Source of the DNA: Morinoia aosen
Taxonomy: Eukaryota > Arthropoda > Malacostraca > Amphipoda > Talitridae
Assembly: GCA_030386875.1 (NCBI GenBank)
Contig: CM059560.1
Coordinates: 21,136,683-21,200,682 of the forward strand
Direction: 5' to 3'
Length of the DNA: 64,000 bases
The notes beneath the pieces are model-generated. The model did no database searches. It was not told the origin of the DNA and was given only the letters and a program-made list of their open reading frames with translations. Both the position numbers and the translations under genes were made by a program. Positions 53,990-61,495 of the stretch are shown piece by piece (within the stretch, counting starts at the first letter, position 1; the number at the start of each line of letters is the position of its first letter).

Positions 53990-55056
53990 AATGGGCCTCT
54001 CGTCGACAAAAAACTATCAAACACGCTCACTGATGTGAGCGATAAAATCTTGAATGACTTATATCATAATCCAAAGACTGGTTATACTGGAATGAATCAA
54101 CTTGTTAAAAAATCCGGCCTATCTTCAACTCTCGTACGAAATTGGTTAGAAACTCAAAAAACTCACTCTACATAAACCAATAAAACATAATTTCAAAACG
54201 AGAAGGGTGAAGGTATCAAAAATTGATGATCAATGGCAAGCTGATTTGGTTGACATGCAAAACTATAAAGATCAAGGAAAAAACTACATTTTAACAGTAA
54301 TTGACATTTTCAGTAAATATGCATGGGCGATTCCAATAAGTAAGAAGACAGGTGAAGAAATCAAAACTTCATTTCGAAAACTATTTAAAATACGAATTCC
54401 TTCTAAAGTTCAGACAGAGAAAGGATTAGAGTTTACAAATAAATCCACTCAAGAACTATTCAAGAATCATAACATTCAGTGGTTTAGTTCAGAAAATGAA
54501 ACCAAAGCTCAAGTTGTGGAACGCTTCAACAGGACGTTAAAAACTAAAATGTGGAAATATCTTACACATGAAAACTAAAAAATGGGTGAATATTTTGCAA
54601 GATTTAATGCAAAATTACAATAATAGCTATCATAGAACAATTAAAATGACACCTAACCAAGCATCACTGGAAAAGAACAGTAAAAAGGTTTATGATAACT
54701 TATTCCCTCCAACCGAACCAACTTTCACATCACCGAAACTCAAAATTGGGGATAGAGTAAGAATAAGCAAGAAACGGAAAGACTTTCGGAAGGGTTATTT
54801 GCCAAATTTCACTAATGAGTTATTCATTGTATCCGAAATACTGTCGACTGAACCAATTACTTATAGATTAAAAGATATGGATGGTGAAGAAATAAAAGGA
54901 AGTTTTTATGAACAAGAACTATCAAAATATACTAGTGATGTTTATGCAATTGAGAAAATTCTCAAGAAGAGTAAAGGAAAACTTCTGGTCAAGTGGAAAG
55001 GTTATGATGAACCTTCATGGATCTCATCAACTGAACTTAATGTCAGTTCAGAGTGA
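53990..55056 (+). pseudogene. Polinton integrase with chromodomain, broken
   Basis: Parts: N-terminal GYTGMNQLVKKSGLS region, catalytic core with QWQADLVDM, FSKYAWAIPI, TEKGLEFTN and VVERFNRTLKTKM (DDE type). A C-terminal DNA-binding SH3-like segment follows, then a chromodomain with VYAIEKILKKSKGKLLVKWK and a GYDEPSWI end. Such integrases insert the element; a chromodomain may steer it to chromatin. About two breaks. Confidence 0.8.
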
Positions 55057-55090
55057 ACTTATATTAAGTTAAAGTCTTTTTGAATTTTTC

Positions 55091-55103
55091 TCTTTAAAAA
55101 ATG
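55091..55103 (+). promoter_or_regulatory. Polinton start element TCTTTAAAAAATG
   Basis: First of five exact TTTAAAAAATG copies at rightward gene starts; ATG at 55101. See the finding on the shared start context. Confidence 0.7.
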
Positions 55104-56162
55104 GCGTTGATTGATATCAAAACTAAATCAGATTTACTAAACTTAGCAAAGAGTTTGAAAAAGCAATTCACAAATGATAGAATAATCGAACAAGATTTAT
55201 ACCATGATGTTAAAAAAGTTTACAAACCATTGATTGAACCTTTATCTTAAATTGTTGACGAAACTGAACAAACTAGGTTGGTAATAAAAGATATACCTCA
55301 TGAAAAACTTGAATCTATCCAAGGAAAACCTGTTGAGAAACTAGCTTTGCCATCTTCTGAATCCAACACTGTAGTTGGGCCTATCGCATTGGATTTCTTG
55401 CGTTTTGCATGGAAACATGGAAATGAGTATGACAAAGCTTATGAAATTCGTTGGGATGGAAGTAAAGTTATGCTAGGAAATAAAAAGGTAGATATTTTGG
55501 GTAATGATTTGAAAATTGGAGATAGAATATACGAAGGCACAACTGGATTATGGGAATTATTAACAAAGCAAAATCCTATTGACTTTAGGGACGAAGATAA
55601 AAATAATTATTATGATATGTTGTATTCAACTGATGCTTATTTGAAGGAAGACGGTACCATAAAAGCAAATAGGGGTGAGAAATATTCTAAATTTATCAAA
55701 CCCTTCTATCGAATAGTTCAACGAAAAAAAGCTCAAGATGCAGTTGAAACAATTAGATCAGCAAGTCCATCAAGTCGTGAATCAAGTCGTGAATCAAGCC
55801 CTGAACCAAGTCCTTTCAGCTCAAGAGTAGTAGAATCCTCAATTTTTAGTCGACACAAAATTCCTTCAACAAGTCAGAGACCAATTTTCGACCCGTCACT
55901 AAGGTCTACTTTTAGACCAACTCCTACTCCTATACCTTCTCCTACATCTTCTCCTATACCTCCTCGTCATCCTCACAGAGAGGATTCAGACGTTTCAGGA
56001 TCAGGTATTATTGTATTACCATCTAACATCAATGATCTTGTAAAAAGACACCAGTTATTGTTCGGTTCGTTTACCGCTGGAAATACAGGAGTTTTTAATG
56101 AACTGCAAATACTTACGCATGAACTTTTAAAGCAAGGTCTATTAAATACTGCTGAAGTATAG
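55101..56162 (+). pseudogene. Polinton DUF8207-like protein, broken
   Basis: The characteristic core is GDRIYEGTTGLWELLTKQNP followed by a tyrosine-rich NNYYDMLYST stretch. A Ser/Pro-rich tail and a C-terminal helix follow. This protein recurs in metazoan Polintons; its role is unknown and may be virion-related. It starts with the TTTAAAAAATG context. About one break. The DUF number is from memory. Confidence 0.6.
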
Positions 56163-56178
56163 GTGTTTGATGATTTAT

Positions 56179-56191
56179 TGTTTAAAAAATG
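56179..56191 (+). promoter_or_regulatory. Polinton start element TGTTTAAAAAATG
   Basis: Directly in front of the minor capsid gene; ATG at 56189. Confidence 0.7.
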
Positions 56192-56887
56192 GAATCTCAA
56201 AGCATTGTAATTAGTGAAAGAAAAAGTGACATAAGTATAAACTTTAGTCCAGCAATAGAATTGAACAAAAATAAATTTCACGAAATGGCACTGGTTGGGT
56301 TAGACATGTATCATTCTATTCCTAACATTGATGCAAATAATAATAAATTTTATTATGAATTAAATGGTGTTAAAAATGTAATTACACTTCCAACAGGTTG
56401 TTATGAAATAGAAAGTATAGACGAATTCATTCAAAAAACATTGGCAGGCTTTATTGAAATCAAAGCAAATACTAATACTTTGAAATGCGTCATAGTTCTC
56501 CATTCATCTACGTTAAAAGTATTTTTCAATAAAGAAAAATCTTTAAATACAATGTTAGGATTTGGAGAAATTATCTTAGAAGGTGTTGGAGAACATGAAA
56601 GTATAAATATAGTGAACATAATGTCTGTTAACGCAATACTCGTTCATTGTAGTGCAATTAACGGCTCATACCTCAACGGTTCTTTGCATAATATTTTATA
56701 TTCCTTTTTCCCAAACGTCCCACCAGGATATAAAATGGTAGAAAATCCAAATAAACCAATTTATCTACCGATATATCAACCTTTACTCTATGATTTGAGA
56801 ATTTGGCTTACTGATCAAAATGGACATGCTCTGAATACTAGAGGTGAAGAAGTAACTGTTCGATTACACCTAAGATCTAGAAATTAA
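56189..56887 (+). CDS. Polinton minor capsid (penton-like) protein
   Basis: 232 residues, looks whole, with the TTTAAAAAATG start context. Predicted beta-rich with a single-jelly-roll-like pattern (HEMALVGLDMYHSIPNI, LPTGCYEI near residue 70, IWLTDQNGHALN near 205). It sits directly before the major capsid gene, the usual Polinton order. Role: vertices of the icosahedral particle. The assignment rests on position and fold pattern. Confidence 0.7.
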   Translation: MESQSIVISERKSDISINFSPAIELNKNKFHEMALVGLDMYHSIPNIDANNNKFYYELNGVKNVITLPTGCYEIESIDEFIQKTLAGFIEIKANTNTLKCVIVLHSSTLKVFFNKEKSLNTMLGFGEIILEGVGEHESINIVNIMSVNAILVHCSAINGSYLNGSLHNILYSFFPNVPPGYKMVENPNKPIYLPIYQPLLYDLRIWLTDQNGHALNTRGEEVTVRLHLRSRN

Positions 56888-56905
56888 GATAACTTGATAA
56901 AATTA

Positions 56906-56918
56906 TCTTTAAAAAATG
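56906..56918 (+). promoter_or_regulatory. Polinton start element TCTTTAAAAAATG
   Basis: Directly in front of the major capsid gene; ATG at 56916. Confidence 0.7.
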
Positions 56919-58184
56919 GATTCTTTAAGATGGAATGAAAATATTAAAGTTGATGAATCAATTGAAAAAATTGAAACGCATAACTATGAACCACAAATAG
57001 GTACTGATTTGAATCTTGAACATAATGATATCAAGATCATTATCCAGAATCAAGATCAGTTTCTATTACCTAGTAAAAGTTTTATATATATAGAAGGAGC
57101 TTTGAATAAAGAAGATGGAAGTGATTATAATTTTAAAGATGAAAAAATAACAATAATCAACAATGGATTAATGCATTTGTTTGATAGAGTTTCTTACAGA
57201 ATTGGAGATGAAGAAATTGAAGGTTATAGTTACCCTGGAATTACAACAACTCTAAAAGGATTAGTTAGCTATCCCCGAAATGGTAAAGAAAACATGATAT
57301 TTTTCTGGAGCGTTGATACTAAGAAGAATGAAAAATCAAACGAAGGATTTAGCGATCGAAATGACTACTTAAGTTCAGCTAATGGGAAATTCAGCGCTGC
57401 TATCCCACTTGAACATGTGTTTGGATTTGGTGAAAATTATAAGAAGGTAATTTATGGAGTGAAACATGCTCTGACTTTAAGAAGAGGTGATAATTCTAAT
57501 GCTATATTCAAATCAGATGAGAAAGATGCAAACCAGCAAGATAAAGTAGTTGATGGTAAAATTACTATTACAAAATTAATTTGGAAAATGCCAGCTTACA
57601 AACTGTCTGATGAGTATAAAATAAAGCTATATCGTCAAATTAAGGATAAAATACCATTACCTATTCCTTATTTGAAAAGACAATTGGAACAAACCATTGT
57701 AAACTCTCAACAGAAATTCTTAGATTGGACTTTAACTCCAAATTCAGGAACTCAAAGACCTCAATATATAATTTTAGCGTTCCAAACTAAGAAAGCTAAT
57801 TCACAAGCTGTAAACAATGCAATTTTCGATCATTGTAACTTGACGAATGCATATGTTCAGCTGAATAATGAACGATACCCTGATCACAATTCACAGATTG
57901 ATTTCGATTCTAACAACTATGCTACAGCTTATAAGATGTTAATAGATTATATACCTAATGAAAATTGTGCTATCGAATACAGACACTTTAAATATTTGTA
58001 TCCCATCTATGTGTTTGATATCAGCAGACAAAATGAACGTATCAAGGAAACTACAATTGATATTAAAATTAAAGCAGAATTTAAAACCAATATTCCTGAT
58101 GATACACATGCATATGCATTGATTCTATCTGACAGAGTAATTCGATTGCAATCTGACGGTGATAAAATGAGTTTAAACTACTAA
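56916..58184 (+). CDS. Polinton major capsid protein (double jelly-roll, hexon-like)
   Basis: 422 residues, looks whole, with the TTTAAAAAATG start. Conserved Polinton stretches are KSFIYIEGALNK and IINNGLMHLFDRVSYRIGDE, then YPGITTTLKGLVSYP near residue 110. IDYIPNENCAIEYRHFKYLYP-like sequence is found in the C-terminal jelly roll. It follows the minor capsid gene by 28 bp. Role: main shell of the virion, as in adenovirus-type particles. Confidence 0.85.
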   Translation: MDSLRWNENIKVDESIEKIETHNYEPQIGTDLNLEHNDIKIIIQNQDQFLLPSKSFIYIEGALNKEDGSDYNFKDEKITIINNGLMHLFDRVSYRIGDEEIEGYSYPGITTTLKGLVSYPRNGKENMIFFWSVDTKKNEKSNEGFSDRNDYLSSANGKFSAAIPLEHVFGFGENYKKVIYGVKHALTLRRGDNSNAIFKSDEKDANQQDKVVDGKITITKLIWKMPAYKLSDEYKIKLYRQIKDKIPLPIPYLKRQLEQTIVNSQQKFLDWTLTPNSGTQRPQYIILAFQTKKANSQAVNNAIFDHCNLTNAYVQLNNERYPDHNSQIDFDSNNYATAYKMLIDYIPNENCAIEYRHFKYLYPIYVFDISRQNERIKETTIDIKIKAEFKTNIPDDTHAYALILSDRVIRLQSDGDKMSLNY

Positions 58185-58209
58185 AAATTAAAATATATTC
58201 ACATAATAA

Positions 58210-58222
58210 TGTTTAAAAAATG
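58210..58222 (+). promoter_or_regulatory. Polinton start element TGTTTAAAAAATG
   Basis: Directly in front of the zinc-ribbon/protease gene; ATG at 58220. Confidence 0.7.
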
Positions 58223-59014
58223 TATTGTGTAAAGTGTAAGAAGAAAACTAATACTGATAATCCTCAATATTTAATAACAAAGAACAATAAGATACTGGTC
58301 AAAGGTATGTGTATTATTTGTAAAAAGACAAAGACTTCTTTTGTTTCTAAAGATACTGCGACGAAAGTGGGTTTTATATTTACAATTCCAGCTTTATTAG
58401 CTGGCCTTGGGGCTGCTGGCTCTTTGGCTGGAGGGGCTGCTGCAATAGCATCCGCAGTCAATAAGAAAAAAGCTGATGATAAAATCTTGTCAGAAACTAA
58501 AAGGCACAATGAAGCAATGGAAAGTAAAAAAGGTTCAGGTATACGGTTAACTCCGAGAAAAAAAACCTTGTGGAAAGGGTCTCTACTTGAAACCACCAAA
58601 GAAGTAATACCTAACAAACCATTATCTAAACATGATTTAGAATACTACATAAATATATTTAAAATTCCGAATTTTCGAGGTATTTACATGAGAGATACTT
58701 TACCTAAACACCCTTTAGAAACGGAATGCGGAATCCTAAATTTAGACACTGAAAAAGGATTAGGAACGCATTGGACTTGTTGGTATAAGAAAGACAATAT
58801 ATGCTATTACTTTGACAGTTATGGTTTGATTTATCCAATTGAATTTAAAGACTACTTAACAGATTGTGTTGATATAATTTTCTCTACTTACAAAATCCAG
58901 AAAATAGGTGATGTAATTTGTGGACATTTATGTCTAGAAATGCTGAAGCGTTTAGAAAATGAAAGCTTTCATGCAATTCTTTTAGATCTGTATAAAACCC
59001 CAACTAGTTTATAG
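58220..59014 (+). CDS. Polinton zinc-ribbon, membrane-segment and adenain-type protease fusion
   Basis: 264 residues, looks whole, with the TTTAAAAAATG start. Parts: a CxxC...CxxC zinc ribbon (YCVKCKKKT, GMCIICKKTKT; residues 2-35), a Gly/Ala-rich hydrophobic segment (about 50-80), a basic linker, and from about 130 an adenain/Ulp1-like cysteine protease with THWTCWY (His), YYFDSYG (Asp) and ICGHLCLEML (Cys). Known role of adenain-type enzymes: maturation cleavage of capsid precursors. In related elements the zinc ribbon is more often attached to the PLA2 protein, so this fusion is notable. Confidence 0.75.
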   Translation: MYCVKCKKKTNTDNPQYLITKNNKILVKGMCIICKKTKTSFVSKDTATKVGFIFTIPALLAGLGAAGSLAGGAAAIASAVNKKKADDKILSETKRHNEAMESKKGSGIRLTPRKKTLWKGSLLETTKEVIPNKPLSKHDLEYYINIFKIPNFRGIYMRDTLPKHPLETECGILNLDTEKGLGTHWTCWYKKDNICYYFDSYGLIYPIEFKDYLTDCVDIIFSTYKIQKIGDVICGHLCLEMLKRLENESFHAILLDLYKTPTSL

Positions 59015-59039
59015 AAAATAAACTACAGTTAATTTTTTT

Positions 59040-59052
59040 TCTTTAAAAAATG
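59040..59052 (+). promoter_or_regulatory. Polinton start element TCTTTAAAAAATG
   Basis: Directly in front of the coiled-coil gene; ATG at 59050. Confidence 0.7.
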
Positions 59053-59248
59053 TCTTGTGGAAATATTTATGCAGCAAAGTTGGTCTTTTTACCTTCCTGT
59101 AAAGAAAATCATGAACATGAAAATAGTGAAAATAATTCTGAAGGACTTTTGCAGAATGTAGAGCAAATAAAAAGTTTACTTGAAGATTCTAATATAGAGT
59201 CATTGAAAGACACTATTGAAGCTCTCAAAAATGAAAGAACTGAATTGG
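59050..59248 (+). pseudogene. Polinton coiled-coil gene, left part, before the solo LTR
   Basis: The TTTAAAAAATG start is followed by a Cys-containing N-terminus (MSCGNIYAAKLVFLPS) and an acidic helical stretch. The gene is interrupted by the solo LTR at 59249. Fibre-like or structural by position; function unknown. Confidence 0.55.
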
Positions 59249-59580
59249 TGTGCGCCCGCCGAGTATATAAATAGAACCGGCAAGAGACATCGCCGTTCAT
59301 TAGCGGTGGCCTGCCGTAGAGGTAGCACTTAATAAGAGTCGTCGCTGTTCAGTAGCGGAAGCGTGACCGTCGAGGAAGCACCTGTACAGATCACAGATGC
59401 GTTATAGAAGTAACATCACTTCGTATTAGCCCCTACCGTCCGATCTAACAGATTCTTGCCAATACCGAAGCCTGTGCCAATTCCTAAGTACCAATAAAGG
59501 ATAACCACGTTACTGCATTTGAGTCACTCCCGAACCTCATTCGCGTTAGTTTCGACCTGTACATGGAAAGGGACGGAACA
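59249..59580 (+). repeat. Solo LTR of a third A/B-type Ty3/gypsy family
   Basis: 332 bp, TGTGCGCC...GGAACA, flanked by TTGG on both sides (59245-59248; 59581-59584). It has a TATATAAATAG TATA box and GTTCATT at LTR position 47, just as in elements A and B, but is clearly diverged from both. Solo LTRs arise by recombination between the two LTRs of a full insertion. Confidence 0.92.
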
Positions 59581-60708
59581 TTGGAATCAATTATAAACGA
59601 GTATGATGAGAAATATGTGACTCTGAAAACAGATTTACAAGTGAAATTTTCTGATGTAGACTCAATCGTTAAATTCTTAGAGACGTTAATTTATGATTTA
59701 TCTGAAAAGTTCGTTGCTCTTGAACCAAAAATTGTTTCAAATGATGAACGACTATCAAGCATAGACTCAACATTGATGAAGAAAATTGATGAAATTGATG
59801 CTAAATTTGAAAACATTGATTCAAACATAATCAACCTAACAGACGTAAAAATTCCAGAGATTGGGGACAAATTGAAGAGTCTAGAGTCAGGTATTGAAAC
59901 TAGAATTGACGAAAAGCTGTTAGTTAAAGAGTCAGCATTAACCGATCAGATTAAAGGAGTTGAAGCTAAATTTGAGGTTGTGGACTCTAAGATAACCAAT
60001 TTGATTGATGTTAAAATTCTTGAGATTCAAGAGAATTTTAAGAATCAAGAGTCAGTTATACAAAATCAAATGGATGAAAAACTGAAGACTTTAGAAACTA
60101 AAATTAATGATCAAATTGATTCAAAGAACTTATTAATAAGTAATAAAGTTGAAGAACAAGAAATTAGTATAATTAACGTTGTGAATGAAAAAGAAATGAG
60201 CTTGCAGACATTACTTAATGATCAAATTGAAGAAAAGCTTAATAATTTAGAATCAACACTGAACAATACTGTTGAAGAAAAAAGTAAAAGCTTAGAGGCA
60301 CATCTAACTGATTTAAGTGATAGAAACCTTTTTGTTATGGAAAGAACAGTAGCCTTAGCACCCTCGTTTGTTGAAGTTGACAATAAGCTGAAAAATTTAG
60401 AGTCAACCATAACCTCATCCAGCGAAGAAAAATTCAACGATCTTAACAAAATTATAATGGAATTACGAGCAGAGTCAGTCCCATTAAGAAAAATGGAAGA
60501 ACTAGCTAAGAACTTGAGTGATGTAGAAAGTCTTTTCCAGGAGTTTTCAAGAGACATTATTTCAAATCAGAATGAAATCAGTCAGTTCAAATTAATGCTT
60601 CAGAATGAAACTGATAAAAATGTAAAATTAAACCAGGAAGTGGAAAGTTTGAGTGACCGAGTAAACAATTTGATATCTATGAGAGTTAGAGAAAATTTAG
60701 AGAATTGA
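59581..60708 (+). pseudogene. Polinton coiled-coil gene, right part, after the solo LTR
   Basis: About 375 residues of heptad-rich, repetitive acidic coiled coil, with recurring KLKSLESGIETRID/KLKTLETKINDQID-type units. Probable trimeric fibre or tail-like protein by analogy with virion attachment fibres; no receptor-binding fold is recognised. It lies in the Polinton, on the far side of the LTR insertion. Confidence 0.55.
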
Positions 60709-60726
60709 AAATTCTATGTATAAAAA

Positions 60727-61123
60727 ATGATGGGCGTTAATATTTTTGGACAACAAGGAAAAAAATCATTTTTATCTTCACAACCAGGACCTCCTGGAAT
60801 AGGTTTTAAATATCTTGATGAAGATCAAAATTTTGAAATAAATAATAGAAGACTTGCAAATATTTCTTTACCAATCGAAGAATTTGACGCTACGAATAAA
60901 AATATGTTGACGAAGTTTTGGAAAATTTGAGGCTTCATCTCAGAAAATATATAGAGGTAAGAGAAAATCTTATCAATGAAAATAATCAGTTCAGAAGTGA
61001 TTCTATCCAGGCATCTATAGATGAGAATACTACAGGTTTTCAAGAAAAACTCAGGGAAATTATGACAAATCTCAATAAACATAGTAGAATATTTGAGGAA
61101 AAAATAGAGGTGATTCAAACAGG
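60727..61123 (+). pseudogene. Polinton fibre-associated region, broken and cut by the Mag-like element
   Basis: A TATAAAAAATG context precedes MMGVNIFGQQGKKSF. The stretch SSQPGPPGIGFKYLDEDQNF and NNRRLANISLP is a common Polinton motif before coiled-coil fibre proteins. A helical region follows in another frame. About one break; the right side is interrupted at 61123. Confidence 0.5.
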
Positions 61124-61450
61124 TGTAATATCTTGGAATTTCAGCAAGATATAAGGTTTACTGGACAGCACTTGTAGATCGGTTAGCCTAGCCGTAAACT
61201 AGGCAAGAGGATAGCAAAACGAACAGCAGGACTACTAGTATTGTACTGATCTCAGGTTCACACAGCTTGCTCTTAAGTCTAGTTCGAACAATGAACTTCC
61301 GCCCGGCAGTAGGCGCGCTTCCGACCTATCCGGCGCTTGTAAATACCAGGCGCGCATCGGCGGTTCCGCCGGAAACTCCGAGCGAGCGAGACTCATAAAT
61401 CTCCGCAGCCGGAACCTCCATAAATATCCCAAGAGCGTCACTATACAACA
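61124..61450 (-). repeat. 3' LTR of the Mag-like element
   Basis: 327 bp, reading TGTTGTATAG...TATTACA on the minus strand. The inner end abuts a purine tract (complement of 61451-61464, AAAGGGAGGGAAG type). The outer edge is inferred from the TG...CA rule and the usual ATTACA end of Mag LTRs; no second LTR is available for comparison. Confidence 0.6.
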
Positions 61451-61495
61451 ACTTCCCTCCCTTTAGATGAATATGTGACAAAATGAAGGAGGAAC

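Larger units (their letters stand above)
48277..61123. mobile_element. Polinton/Maverick (adintovirus-like), decayed, right end cut by a Mag-like element
   Basis: Gene content is diagnostic: FtsK-type packaging ATPase, protein-primed family B DNA polymerase, retroviral-type integrase, adenain-type protease, and minor and major capsid proteins. Phospholipase A2 and DUF8207-like proteins add to this. Left part transcribed leftward, the rest rightward. Capsid and protease genes look whole; elsewhere there are roughly eight to ten breaks, so it is a fossil of moderate age. A solo LTR (59249-59580) is inserted in a coiled-coil gene and a Mag-like element cuts the right side. Limits: the left edge is approximate and the right terminal repeat is not visible. 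Confidence 0.9.
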
